Below, in pieces: positions 1 through 11,068 of a stretch of 64,000 nt of DNA; the first letter of the stretch is position 1, and every line of letters starts with the position of its first letter. The stretch covers positions 367,417 through 431,416 of the forward strand of contig JBBELK010000964.1 of the NCBI GenBank assembly GCA_037783545.1. The letters run 5' to 3'. The DNA is from Henricia sp. BOLD:AAB3569 (Eukaryota > Echinodermata > Asteroidea > Spinulosida > Echinasteridae). The notes below the pieces were generated by a model. It was not told where the DNA came from, did not search any database, and saw only the letters and a program-made list of their open reading frames with translations. Both the position numbers and the translations under genes were made by a program.

Positions 1-30
1 GTTACGATGTGACCATGCTGCTATGAAGTT

Positions 31-201
31 GGCTTGGGCGCGCTCCAGCATTTTCGGAGTCGACTCCGATTCCAAAAAAGAATCCCAATTCCATTCGAGA
101 TCGATTCCATTTTTCGTATGAAAACATACGTGTACATTGCGATTTCTTATTGTGTCAAGGACAACCCATTCTAATCGATTCCAGTGTGGAGTCGCCCAAG
201 C
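31..201. mobile_element. MITE family A, copy 1
   Basis: Terminal inverted repeats GGCTTGGGC and GCCCAAGC bound about 170 bp. The left end matches, in reverse, the right end of the copy at 42520-43108 (GGAGTCGACTCC followed by an A-rich run). Non-coding. Confidence 0.6.
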
Positions 202-443
202 TAGCATAGAATGGAGCCCAAAGCTCAATGTGGGTTTTTTTGTGAACGTACAGTTGGTGTGCCTCTACGGAGGCCCAAGGAGAACATCCGGGAGGCCCAT
301 GGTGGCGCTCTCATGTCACGCGCATTTATACAGCGCGGCACATAACCGTTTAGTTTCGTTTGACGTTCTCTTTGGGCATCCGTCAATGCACAACTACACG
401 TCAGCAAAAATAAATTCAATTGTTATCGTGATAAGGAGTTGAC

Positions 444-866
444 AGATTTCTTCGTGAAAGAGTGTCGGAAATAGACGTTTTTGATTGAAAAACGGCAATG
501 TAAGTTGTGCTTTTTATTTGTTTTCTGATCGAGAATATCTAAAACCACTACAGGACACAACCAGCTTGAAATGTTTGGGTGTGATTCTAATTTCGAGGCA
601 AAATTACAACAATCCACTGTATGAAAGGGGTTCTTTCTGTCCCTACGGGGAATCCCGTAGGGACAGAATCATTCTGTCCAGTCGCGTCGCAACAAGAGAT
701 TTCTTCGTCAAAGACTGTCGGAATTAGACGTTTTTGATTGAAAAACGGCAATGTAAGGATATCTAAAACCACTACAGCCTACAGGACACAACCAGCTGGA
801 TATTTTTGGGTGCGATTTTAATTTCGAGGCAAAATGACAACAAACCACTACATGAAAGGGGCGTTC
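444..866. repeat. Diverged tandem duplication
   Basis: Segments 444-634 and 697-866 are two copies of one sequence containing GACGTTTTTGATTGAAAAAC and CTAAAACCACTACAG. The spacer holds a perfect 13-bp-arm hairpin at 637-666. Confidence 0.7.
637..666. repeat. Perfect hairpin
   Basis: CTGTCCCTACGGG, a GAAT loop, then CCCGTAGGGACAG. It lies between the two duplicated segments and could form a cruciform or RNA stem. No function is visible. Confidence 0.7.
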
Positions 867-1214
867 ACGGGGAATCGTTCACAGACTACCGACATCGAAA
901 CACATGACACTTGACCATGTTGACAGTCTGGTCGAGTCGCGAGTTGGCAAACGGTCTCAAATCTGACCAAAATATTAACAAAATTAAGTCATATTAGGCC
1001 AAATAAGTGGTGAACAGTGTACGGAATGTCTATCCCTTTCAAAAAATCATTTGCTGTACAGAAAAGCAAGATTTTCTTACCAAACTGTATCGCTCTTCTT
1101 CGTCGCTATCTTCTGCCATGTTTACTGTCCATGCATCAGCTGTTTACTTGACAGTTGAGGGCGGTATGACACGCAAACGGGGGGTCAAGTTGAATGGGGC
1201 TTGCCCATGATTTT
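867..1214. other. Unassigned intergenic DNA
   Basis: I see no gene, tRNA or repeat of another part of the window here. Confidence 0.5.
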
Positions 1215-2326
1215 TAAGGGCGCCTATTTTTCCCCATGGGTGTTGAGATTTTAATACCATATCATTTGTCATATTGAAAAAATTACCATTCCGAGGTTTC
1301 GCGCTCTAAATCTGTATATTTTCAAGGATATTGTCAAAAAAGCACCAATGCCTTGTAAATTACTAATTTATCTGCAGTGATATTACACCAACTTTGTTTG
1401 CTTCCACATCCAAATTTCCTTGGGTAGTATTTTGGTGAGGTATTTTATACGGTATTTTTTTCGTATACATTGAACAAAGATTTGGTATTTTTTTCATATA
1501 CATTGAACATGGATTTGGGTAAATTTATATGTTGGAATCGATAGCTTATTCAATTCTAAGATATACTTCCCACGGACACTTCCGTCGCAAATGTTGCATT
1601 TCTGAGATAAATAAATGATAAAATTACTGCATAAAGTAATGCACAAAATGACGTGGCGAGCGGTCTGTGCGTAAGCGCGACAACAGAGGGCGCTGCGCAC
1701 GCGCGTGAATGGTTATCTTGTGCACTAACTGAAGGCAATTTTTGAGGAAGAAAACGTGATTTTTCTACAGAAAAGCAACATTTGCGACAAAAGTGCAAGT
1801 GGGAAGTATATCTTAAAATTACATTATGTGTTGATTCCAGGAGGTAATTTCCTTAAAATCTTTGTTCAATGTATACGAAAAAAATACCAAAGATTTTAAG
1901 GAAATTATCTCCTGGAATCGACACAATGTAATTTTAAGATATACTTCCCACTTGCACTTTTGTCGCAAATGTTGCTTTTCTGTAGAAAAATCACGTTTTC
2001 TTCTTCAAAAATTGCCTTCAGTTAGTGCACAAGATAACCATTCGCGCGCGCGGCGCCCTCTGTTGTCGCGCTTACGCACAGACCACTCGCCGCGTCATTT
2101 TGTGCATTACTTTATGCAGTAATTTTATCATTTATTTATCTCAGAAATGCAACATTTGCGACGGAAGTGTCAGTGGGAAGTATATCTTAGAATCGAATAA
2201 GCTATCGATTCCAATATATAAATTTACCCAAATCCGTGTTCAATGTATATGAAAAAAATACCTTTTATACGATTGTTAGGTTAGAATGAAATCCATTTTC
2301 TTGAAAAATCTGAACATGCTCCTTTA
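1215..2326 (+). mobile_element. TTAA MITE family D, copy 1, interrupted
   Basis: Flanks 1215-1450 and 2263-2326 together match the family D copies at 12305, 35085 and 54270 (CCATGGG near one end, GAGGTATTTTAT inside). The palindromic element 1451-2262 is inserted in it. The right end (CTCCTTTA) has decayed. Confidence 0.65.
1451..2262. mobile_element. 812-bp palindromic (foldback) DNA transposon
   Basis: The whole element is an inverted repeat with arms of about 400 bp and a centre near 1862-1885 (AAAATCTTT / AAAGATTTT). Ends are GGTATTTTTTTC and GAAAAAAATACC. It is flanked on both sides by the 8-bp duplication TTTTATAC (1443-1450 and 2263-2270), and uninterrupted family D copies show the target once. 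An 8-bp duplication fits the hAT superfamily, but no transposase is present, so that assignment is inference. Confidence 0.85.
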
Positions 2327-3527
2327 CGCCACATTTTGTACTTGCATTGTTGACCTATTTAAAAGCCCATTGTATCATTTGCAATGACCCAATCTTGTTT
2401 TTCATGAGTTAACAAGAAATACCTTACTCAAAGTGTTGATAGCAATGGTAACAAACACCACATGAATTTATTTCCGTCCAAAATGGTACCGTAATTTTCG
2501 GAATATAAGCCGCCCGGGATATAAGCCGCGACGCCCGAAAATTCCAGAAACAAGATTCACCGTCGGCGTATAAGCCGCCCGGCTTATTAGCCGCACCATT
2601 TTGTCGGCCACAGATCGACCACAAAGAACTGCCGCCGTAAGTGCCTCACCGCGGGCCACGTGCGCGCGACCACGCACTGTAGTCGCACTCTCTGCACGGC
2701 ATGTCGCCTCAAAGAGAGCTTTGTGGTCCAGGTTGTTTTGATGACAGCACACTCAAGAGAAAACCTTATTGAAATCAAGAAGTGGCTTTATCGGAAAAGG
2801 CGTTACATGTTTATAATAAGTTATAGCAAGGTGCAATGCACTCAAGGTAGGCTAATCTTGTTTCAGTTTGTTTTGTAAATAGATAAAGTACATGTAACTT
2901 GACATATTTTAAAAATGCCTTGGAATGTGCATTATAAGAAATCTCCAAAAAATAAAGGAGAGTAGAAGACATCGATGACGAAGGCCGCAAGCCATCAAGA
3001 TGTTCGCTGGATTCTCCGACGGCGGCCGCACGGCAGTGCACCAGGCCGGTAGGCAATGCACAAACACGGTAAGTGAAAGCAGGGCTTCGTTCCAAATACG
3101 CGCACATTGTTAAACGTTTGCAACGTTCGCCAACAACATAGTATACCCAGCTTGTACGCATCAAAGAGCACTAGACCATAGGCGAACGTTGCCAACGTAC
3201 GTTCGCATGAGTGGAACGCAGCCCACGTGTACAAATTGTACACTGCTTTCGCCTGGGCCCGACGCATATGCATACTGTACGATAATAGCCGGCCGAGTCT
3301 CTCCATATACGCGCACCGCGATTGGCTATTTTCATTGCACATGCATGGTGACTTGGCGATTTTGATCTCACCGGCCAAAATAAAATATGCCAAACGTTTT
3401 ATGTTGCTTTTATGTTGCTTTCGTATTGTCTGCCACTACATTGCATTTGTCATGCGTTTGGGTCCATCGCGATTAAACTAAAAACGCAAAGGACAGTGAC
3501 AAAGAATTAGACATTGTACTGGACCAG

Positions 3528-3740
3528 ATGGACGGGGGTTTAGACCGAAGCTGCAACATCAATAATTGGACGGTTGATCATGGGGCCTCTCCATTTTTGC
3601 AAAAAGAGTTTATAAATAAGAACCAGCTTCACGGTGGTTCTTGCCTGCACGGCCAGCGGCAAAAAACTGAAGCCGATGGTCATCATAATGGGCGTCTTGA
3701 GCGGAGTATACCAAGGCTGTGCAAACGCTGTGCCTTCTTT
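3528..3740 (+). pseudogene. Pogo-like transposase remnant (DDE domain)
   Basis: Two overlapping frames share the homology. The first gives NWTVDHGA then KNQL. The second continues with TVVLACTASGKKLKPMVI, the block that normally surrounds the second strand of the pogo DDE core. At least one frameshift separates them and the C-terminal part is not recognisable. The protein would be inactive. Confidence 0.55.
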
Positions 3741-3972
3741 TTTTTCCGAATTCGGTTATCTCAATAGATCGTTCTATGTTGATTCACTATACATCATTCA
3801 ACATTACTTGAAAAAGAAGATTGCAACTGACATAAAGGGGCTTCATGGGGATTGGGTGATATTAATATTTGTAATTCAGCGGAAAAAGAATGCTACATAG
3901 ATATATCGTCTTTTGCTTGGTACAGGTATTCCCGATGATTTCTCGCATTTGCGTCCGCCCCATATTTTTGTG

Positions 3973-4041
3973 CACGACGCCGCTATAGTTCATTCACCCC
4001 CATTGTATCAATGGCGGTGAATGAACTATGGCGGCGTCGTG
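3973..4041. repeat. Hairpin inside the pogo-like element
   Basis: A 26-bp arm starting CACGACGCCGCTATAG and its near-perfect complement enclose a short loop. It may be a small nested foldback element. Confidence 0.65.
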
Positions 4042-5128
4042 TTCCGAATTTACCTTTGACCTCGCCACCGCGCGCGAGATACCGAAAAGGCTTATTAAAA
4101 TAGGGTTTGCCTGCCTGGTACACGTACGCCGCTTGGACGAAATGGCTTTTGGGCGAAGGGGCTCAAGTTGGGCAAAGTTACTGTACATCGTTGGAAAAAC
4201 ATCGTTAATTAAAATTATTGTAATGATTTTCCATCTAAAACACACATTTTCACAGACAATGACAAACACAGAACTCTTTGGATTTTAAAACAACGCCAAC
4301 TAAAAGTAAAGAATTTAAGAAAACACGGAAGGAACAGACGCACCAAACGATTTGTTTGGCGTTGGACAAGTACTCACGACCGATGGCATGGTCCGATGGC
4401 GAACTGGTTGCCTGCGCTTGTGCTGTGTCACATCGATGTATGGGTCACCAACGAAGATCGGTACACTGCACCTGGGAAAATTGCACACCTTTTCGTGCGC
4501 GTGCGACGGCCTTTAACATCGTTTTTTGCCAATAAAAAATTCCCATAAAAGATTGATAGAATTATTTCAGGAACTACATTACATAATGTATATATGAGCA
4601 TATCATGATTTTTATCTTTAGAGCTCGGCGTATAAGCCGCCCGGTTTATAAGCCGCCGGGAACCTTTTTTTTGGCAAAATCAACGTATAAGCCGCGGCTT
4701 ATATTCCGAAAATTACGGTATTTCATGCTGGAAATTGACGACCGAAGGTGGTTTTTCTTTAAAAAAGTCCCGTGCATGGGACTTTTTACCATTCACTTGT
4801 ACACAAAATCCATATAGATTTTTAAGGTTTTCTGAAGCATTGATACATCTATGTAGCTAAAATTTCTTCAGGCTAGTTTACCAACATTCTTCCTTAGATA
4901 TGTTACACTCTTATTCCACGAATCTGTAAAAATAACACTATTTTATGAGAAAATAACACTTCAATTTGAGGTGCTTTCTGTAGGCTAGCGCTATACTCGA
5001 TAGACAGGCCGGATCAAATAAAAAATAAATCCAGAATAAATGTGAATTGTTGTCATTCATTTAAGAGCCATCAGGCCACTTTTTACCCAATTTAAATGCC
5101 CTTTTAAGTGAATTTCTGAAGACTCTAC

Positions 5129-5582
5129 AATGCATAGTTCCGACCTGTCAATCAACCGAACCTGCCGACCAATCACAACAGAGCTAGCAGATATCACTGA
5201 CATAGGTCAAAGTGCACTGTCTCACAACAACATGATCACGCGATATGTTCTGCCGGCCCCATACAATTTGTACAGTGTTGTATGCGATGATCCGGGTGAA
5301 TTTTTGGTTTCAAGGCCGGTCGTTTCGTTGTTCAAAGGTACGAAAGCACGTACGTCATGATATGACATCCCTGTATTACTGGCCCTTTACTCGGTGTGTT
5401 CTAAGATAACTGTCGACCCTGAAACATGAATACCTTTGAGTTTTCTCCAATGAATCTGTGCTTTCCGTTGAAAGTCCCATTGCTTTGTGCGTAGTGTGTC
5501 GACATTTTGACGATAGCGTGTGAGCCATAGCAACAATATCCACGGGGGCGGGGCTAACTAGGCAAACTCGGAACTATGCATT
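5129..5582. mobile_element. MITE family F, copy 1
   Basis: Inverted ends AATGCATAGTTCCGA and TCGGAACTATGCATT surround about 450 bp nearly the same as 20124-20560. Non-coding. Confidence 0.8.
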
Positions 5583-6050
5583 CACATAACCAAAAACGGT
5601 CACAAAATTTATTCGGCACAATATAATGACCGTGACGTCACGCTTTGGTACGCCCCTACCCTAGCTTAACTTGCGTTAACACGAGTACACGCACGAATGC
5701 AGCCTCTGTTTAGCCAATATGGTGGTTCTCTGCAAAGAGCAAATGATCCGAGGAGAGTCCCCCCACCCAAAAATCATGCTACATATACTACACTAACCCT
5801 GCTGTATGTATCATATAGCACACAAGGGCAATAGTACCGTGCATATCACACGCATTAAGCCTCAATATATTTCATATGACATAATACATGCTCCGGATAC
5901 ACGTTGATATCATAATAATATTTATCATGGCATAATTTATATACAGGAAGAAGAAAAATACAAAAACACACAATGTACTTTTAGTTTATACTTTACTAAA
6001 GATTCCGAATATAAAAATTGACGAAAAGAAGCAAAGTGCACATTATCTAT
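5583..6050. other. Unassigned intergenic DNA
   Basis: AT-rich. No gene, tRNA or family member recognised. Confidence 0.5.
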
Positions 6051-6501
6051 CTAAACTCCTCTTGTTACTAAATCATTTCCCTTGAATTTGGTATCATTGG
6101 AAAGCCCTGTTATTCCTCTTTACAGTGATGTGTCATTTGTTATGATTAATCAATTGGGGGATGTGCAGTAAAGCGGAATACAGGGGTAGGTGGAAAGTGA
6201 AATGTCACAAAATTCACTGCTATTGTCATGCAGTGCATTCCCCTTTTGCTTGGAGGATAGGAATGTGTCAATGCACTTTTTGACAATAGCAATGCATTTT
6301 GTGACATCTCACGTTACAACAGCCCCCGTATTCAGCTGTGCTGCACATTCCCCAATTGCTTAATCATAACAAATGACACATCATCGTAAAGAGGAATAAC
6401 AGGGCTTTCCAATGATATAAAATTCAAGGAAAATTATTTTGCAACAAGAGAGAAATCGTCGGTCAAACTTGACTTTCCGAACTTTTTTTGAGGAGTTTAT
6501 A
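6051..6501. mobile_element. MITE family M, copy 1 (left end shortened)
   Basis: Matches 15909-16391 and 25111-25600. The right end TTTTTTTGAGGAGTTTAT is intact. The left end lacks most of the roughly 40-bp terminal repeat (CTAAACTCCTC joins directly to TTGTTACTAAATC). Confidence 0.75.
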
Positions 6502-6589
6502 ACGGCACAAACTTGGCATGAGAGAAACATCATGCAACACCTTGAGAAAAATTGGGTTTGCAGGGAAAACCTGATGGAGTATACCACTA

Positions 6590-6615
6590 TGCCTTATAGC
6601 TCAGCTGGTAGAATA
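6590..6615 (+). other. 5' half of a tRNA-like sequence split by a retroelement
   Basis: Reads TGCCTTA TA GCTC AGCTGGTA GAAT, an acceptor strand and D-arm with A-box. The other half lies beyond the 4.45-kb insertion at 11069-11113. The joined sequence may be a tRNA gene, a tRNA pseudogene or a SINE head. Confidence 0.6.
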
Positions 6616-6789
6616 TGTTGATTTATTCGTTTGAGCTACAGAGCGAATTAGAATGAATCTACTTTACCCTTGTTATGTAAAGTGAAACGGTTCAGTGGTC
6701 ACGAGTGGTATAAATAAGCACGAGTGACGCGCAGTGCTTCACTTCACGCTTGTTCGCTAATGCTGCATACTGCAAAACTTTTTACTCTT
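6616..6789 (+). repeat. Split direct repeat A1
   Basis: 174 bp, the same as 10541-10714. It contains TATAAATA (6709-6716), so it probably carries the element promoter. Confidence 0.9.
6709..6716 (+). promoter_or_regulatory. Candidate TATA box of the retroelement
   Basis: TATAAATA inside the terminal repeat, upstream of the gag remnant. Inferred from motif and position only. Confidence 0.4.
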
Positions 6790-6829
6790 AACAAATTAGC
6801 ATTCCTTGCATACACAATGTCAACAAAGC

Positions 6830-7110
6830 CGTGACATTTGTTACGCCTGCGGTACCCAAGGCCATTGGAGTAGAATCGGCCCAAATTACCGCAACAGCTA
6901 AGCACTTCGGCACCAGAATGACGTCCAGCACCGGAACGGTCCATGGGACAAGGCAACATCGGCGTTCCCGGGCGGGGAACGCGTCCGCTGGGACCACCCC
7001 TTGTAGGGCGAGAGAGAGAGGTCGAGAGGAGGGGAACGGGCCACAGTCCCGAGAGTCACAAGAGCAAGTTAAGTTTCTTGATTCCAGTAACCCCACTTTA
7101 TATCACTTAT
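6830..7110 (+). pseudogene. Gag-like remnant with zinc knuckle
   Basis: One frame reads CYACGTQGHWSRIGP, a CX2CX4H zinc knuckle in which the last cysteine is replaced by glycine. A stop lies just upstream. The downstream stretch is rich in Arg and Gly and interrupted. Confidence 0.5.
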
Positions 7111-7172
7111 GATTATTTTGAGTACGAAGAAAATACCAAGACTTAAGTACAGCCTTTTTTCCTTGGGGAAAA

Positions 7173-7825
7173 TGGTTTTCTGTTAAGTTTGACCTCGAAG
7201 CGGGGTACCACCACATTATTATCTTTCCTGAGCATCGAAAATACCTTGGGTTTGTGTGGTTTATTAACGGGAACCCCACGCTTTACCAGTTTAAGGTCTT
7301 GCCTTTTGGCCTTTCGATCGCCCCTTATGTTTTTACAAAGTGATCAGACCATTGGTTCAGAAGGGAGAAGCGAAGGAAGGTAAATCGTAGTATATCCGGA
7401 CGATGGACTGGGTTACGCGAAGGGTTTTCATAAAGCCATACAACACAGTGAAGCGGTCAAAACAAAAGTGTATGGAATCCTGTCTCGGAAACAGTATGGC
7501 CGGGTCTACATTTGACTTACAGCTTGGTTCACTGAATATGCCAGAAAGACGATTTTCCAGCATTGGATACCTAATGGAGGGGATACAGTCTCTTTTCCTC
7601 AAACCATTAAAAATAATAAACCTTGGACGTACCAAGTCAGCGTTCGAAATCTCGCCATCTTTGGCCGGGAAAATTGCCTCGGCATTTAAGGCATACCTTG
7701 TTGTCGGACTAACGAGCAAGATCATGACAAAAGCCATTCATTGTTCAATAGAACGGAGATTCCTAGAATTCCAAAGTCGAAATTTCTATTCATGCGCGCG
7801 AAGAACCGCATTTTTGGTTGCATAA
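7173..7825 (+). pseudogene. Reverse transcriptase remnant of the YR element
   Basis: Three blocks in shifted frames together make an RT domain. Block 1 (7173-7343) contains VKFDLEAGYHHI and QFKVLPFGLSIAPYVFTK, then a stop. Block 2 carries YPDDG at 7393-7407, with P in place of the usual L/V/A. Block 3 (about 7483-7825) contains TFDLQLGSLNMPERRFSSI and MTKAIHCSIERR, typical of the RT-RNase H connection in DIRS/Ngaro-type elements. At least two frameshifts and several stops make it non-functional. Confidence 0.8.
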
Positions 7826-8182
7826 TATCGAGTCACCTAAAACTACGTTTTTTTTTTTAGACATGTGGTGTAAGACCACGGGCATGTTGCATACAACTGA
7901 CAATATAATATAAAGATTAGACATGTCCCTCGACAGTCTCACAAAACAGATCGATGCAGACAAGTGTTGTCTGGCTGCAGCCAGATGGCCTCTCTTGTTG
8001 GCCAGATAACGTATCTGACTAATTCAGACTAGATCTTTGTATTGCTGTATACATGTAGATGCAAGAGCCAGCTGGAATGCACCAGTAATTGTCCGTGGAG
8101 ATACATATAATAAAAAGAAGTCAGAGCCCTAAACAACCAGGGACTAAGTATTTAGTATAAATTACTAAGGAGTAACGTAGAA

Positions 8183-9500
8183 GTTCTTGAAAACGAAACA
8201 GTAAGATGGTTCACTGACAATAAGAATGTAAAGAATATCATAAGCTCGACACTTTGATCTGTCCAGCCTGGTAAATCGGGGCCATATTGGGTCGTTCTAT
8301 TTCCAGATGGTCTTTCGATAAGATCAGAAATTGAAAAATGTTCTTGAATTTTAAGTCCGTTCTTTTGTTCAGAGCAAGCAGAGGAGCAAACACAAAGTTT
8401 GTGGAAAACATGTGTCGCAGCACAGCACTGGCAGTGAGATTTAACGGCTCTAACCAAGCCAGAAATGCGTTCAGAACGCAGTACGTTGGTTGCCAGCCAA
8501 CCCAAAGCACTCGTGGCAATTATCCACAGTGGATGAAGCTGTTATGAGTCATGCTTGATCGGTTACATTTGTATACATGTAACTTTGGCGGATATGTTTC
8601 CCTTAGTGCGGGAACCTCGGCTGAAGGTGCGGGGAGGTCGGTTCGTGCATGGGATCGTAGAGAGGCTCGGCGGGGCTCCGGTTGAAAATGAGGGGGCCAG
8701 AGGCGGTGACCGGATGGGGAGTGTCGTGGAGGTTCTTGAGAGCAGAACGGTGGGATGGTTCGCTGATGGTAGGAGTGTAAAGACAATCATAAACTCGGGA
8801 CTTTGACCTGTCCAGCCTGGCAATCGGCGCCAGATTGGGTCGGTCTATTTCCCGATAGTCTTTCGCCAAGATCAGAAATTGCCGATTTGTTTAATTTTCA
8901 GTCCGTTCTTTTGTTCAGAGCAGACAGAGGAGCAAACACAAAGTTTGTAGAAATTATTTGTCGCAGGACAGTACTGGCAGTGAGATTAACGGCCCTAACC
9001 AAGCCAGAAATGCGTTCAGAACGCAGTACGGCGGTTGCCAGGCAACCCAAAGCACTCGTGTGCATCCATCCACAGCGGATGAAACTGCTATATATGGGGC
9101 ATGCTTGACTGGTTACCTTTGTATACATGTGCCTTATAACTGAAACATGCGTAAGAACGCAAAGACAATCATAAACTCGGGACTTTGATCTGACCAGCCT
9201 GGCAATCGGCGCCATATTGGGTCCGTCTATTTCCCGATAGTCTTCCGTCAAGATCAGAAATTGCCGAAATTTTTTGAATTTTCAGTCCGTTCTTTTGTTC
9301 AGAGGAGCAAACACAAAGTTTGTGGAAAACATGTGTCGCAGTACAGTACTGGCAGTGAGATTTAACGGCTCTAATCAAGCCAGAAACGCGTTCAGAACGC
9401 AGTAAGGAGGTTGCCAGGCAACCCGAAGCACTTGTGTGCAGTCATCCACAGTGGATGAAGCTGCTATGGGACATGCTTGATCGGTTATCTTTGTATACAT
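8183..9500 (+). repeat. Three-fold internal repeat over the RNase H region
   Basis: A unit of about 350-400 bp appears at roughly 8183-8560, 8735-9115 and 9150-9500. Landmarks are CTTTTGTTCAGAG, AGCAAACACAAAGTTTGT and AAGCCAGAAA. The first unit still encodes an RNase H-like stretch (VRWFTDNKNVKNII). The triplication is a later rearrangement and does not preserve a frame. Confidence 0.8.
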
Positions 9501-9539
9501 GTGCCTTATACCTGAAACATGCGTTTTGTTCTTTGTTTG

Positions 9540-10060
9540 GTTAAGCTCGTCTTCAGTAGCCAACCAGGGAGGAAGGAGTCTCTTTGAGTCGGCGAGCCCG
9601 AACGACACCTTGGATCGCATGGCCAGTCTTTCGGACCCCACATGGGACGGTATCGTGCTTCGGACCTCGGAGGGACTTAAACGGACACTGTTAAAGTCAA
9701 GGAAGGAACCCATTGCAACGGAGATCGTTGCTGAACTGGCGCAGAAGATTGGAGCAGACAAAACTGTCGCTAATTCGATGAACATTTATATTCCTAGCAA
9801 TGATAGACCTACGCATGTTTTCTGCGTTTAATGAGTTAGCCTCGCTTTAAACCAACAATCTGCATTTTCAAGATGACCATCTATTCATAGATGTTGTATT
9901 GAGTAAAAACCGATGTGAACGGGCAGGGAAGTTCAGTTACAATATCAAGGTCATATCTGTACACGTGCCCGGTCGCCACGTTGGAACTTTGCTCGACTCT
10001 AGCCAGGGTTCAAAGTTCTGACAAGGGCATTTAAATTTTCAGGAATTTATCCGAAACGGA
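9540..10060 (+). pseudogene. Tyrosine recombinase remnant
   Basis: Frame pieces read KRTLLKSRKEPIATEIVAEL, then, in other frames, NELASL and LHFQDDHLFIDVVLSKNRCE. This order resembles the catalytic half of tyrosine recombinases from DIRS/Ngaro-type elements. The catalytic Arg-His-Arg-Tyr set cannot be assembled because of stops and shifts. Confidence 0.6.
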
Positions 10061-10458
10061 TAGGTTTTGTGTAAAATTACAAACCCATGACGTTTCTCGT
10101 GTTAGAGAGATATTTTGGATGTCATCCCGTTGAGTGGGTGACGGTGCGAGGGGCGGGAGGGGATCGAGGTAGCGATCCGTCGTAGCGTGCGTCCCGCACG
10201 CACCGGTGAGAGAGAGAGAGAGAGATCGGACAGGGCTCGTATGTAACGGAGGATGTATCAATGTTGCTCGGCATAGTTTGAGAGCAGAAGGAGCCTCAGA
10301 GGCTGCCAATGCATGAGTTCCCGACAGGTTTTTCAAACGCCACGGGCATTGGAAGTCGGAAACAACCAAAGACACATATACGTGCGAGACAGTTTTTAAG
10401 TCTCTTATCAGTTTCTAAGTCTTTGGGTATCTAAACTAGCCCGTTCTTTATAATTCAT

Positions 10459-10540
10459 CCAGGTCACAGCGCCAAGCGGTGTATACCAAAATCATTGTAG
10501 TTGTGGTGTTGTTTCTTGTGAAACGTGTTTAAAGGGTAAA
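10459..10540 (+). repeat. Split direct repeat B1
   Basis: 82 bp, identical by eye to 10987-11068. It directly abuts A2. Confidence 0.9.
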
Positions 10541-10714
10541 TGTTGATTTATTCGTTTGAGCTACAGAGCGAATTAGAATGAATCTACTTTACCCTTGTTA
10601 TGTAAAGTGAAACGGTTCAGTGGTCACGAGTGGTATAAATAAGCACGAGTGACGCGCAGTGCTTCACTTCACGCTTGTTCGCTAATGCTGCATACTGCAA
10701 AACTTTTTACTCTT
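10541..10714 (+). repeat. Split direct repeat A2
   Basis: Second copy of the 174-bp A repeat. The B1-A2 junction has the structure expected of the joined ends of the circular intermediate. Confidence 0.9.
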
Positions 10715-10986
10715 GGGGGAGGGGACACCGTTGTTTTTTTTGCTAGCCTGAAAGCAGTTGGTTCGCATAGGTCAGGCGTACGTTTCCATTTTTCCTGGAA
10801 AGGTTTTTGTGGTTTTTCGTATCTGGCAGCCAACATAACAACGGGTGTGCGGTCGGGTAAAATATACCCGTCAGCTTCAATATTAAGTTGATTATCCATG
10901 TCTTTGTTTGTCGATAAAGGAGTTGAACCTTTTATTCTTAGCTAATTGAATTGATGGACATGGAGTTGTTTCGTGCAATAAAGCAG

Positions 10987-11068
10987 CCAGGTCACAGCGC
11001 CAAGCGGTGTATACCAAAATCATTGTAGTTGTGGTGTTGTTTCTTGTGAAACGTGTTTAAAGGGTAAA
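10987..11068 (+). repeat. Split direct repeat B2
   Basis: Second copy of B and right end of the element. Host tRNA-like sequence resumes at 11069. Confidence 0.9.

Larger units (their letters stand above)
2489..4718 (+). mobile_element. Pogo/Tc1-mariner-type transposon, decayed
   Basis: Inverted ends CCGTAATTTTCGGAATATAA and TTATATTCCGAAAATTACGG are flanked by a TA duplication (2487-2488 and 4719-4720). The empty site is visible in other family C copies. A transposase remnant around 3528-3740 reads, with a frameshift, like a pogo/Tigger DDE domain (TVVLACTASGKKLKPMVI). The rest of the reading frame is broken. Subterminal GTATAAGCCGCC motifs repeat at both ends. Confidence 0.75.
2337..4939 (+). 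mobile_element. TTAA MITE family C, copy 1, split by a pogo-like insertion
   Basis: Segments 2337-2486 and 4719-4939 join to match the uninterrupted copies at 29914-30258 (reverse) and 49706-50084. Shared landmarks are GCAATGGTAACAAACACCAC and GTTTACCAACATTCTTCC. Confidence 0.8.
6616..11068 (+). mobile_element. Tyrosine-recombinase retrotransposon (Ngaro/PAT-like) with split direct repeats
   Basis: The order is A1 (6616-6789), body, B1 (10459-10540), A2 (10541-10714), 272-bp spacer, B2 (10987-11068). By eye both A copies (174 bp) and both B copies (82 bp) are identical. The layout A1-body-B1A2-B2 is diagnostic of retrotransposons that circularise and integrate by tyrosine recombinase. The body keeps, in order, a gag zinc-knuckle remnant, reverse transcriptase with a YPDDG box, RNase H-like sequence and a recombinase fragment, all with stops and frameshifts. 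There is no target duplication, as expected for this mechanism. Identical repeats with a ruined coding region suggest recent mobilisation by proteins supplied in trans. Confidence 0.85.

Noticed and set aside
7173..7825. Gypsy-type LTR retrotransposon
   Set aside because: The RT is generic at first sight, but the flanking repeats are split (A1-body-B1A2-B2), not LTRs, and a recombinase-like rather than DDE-integrase region follows.
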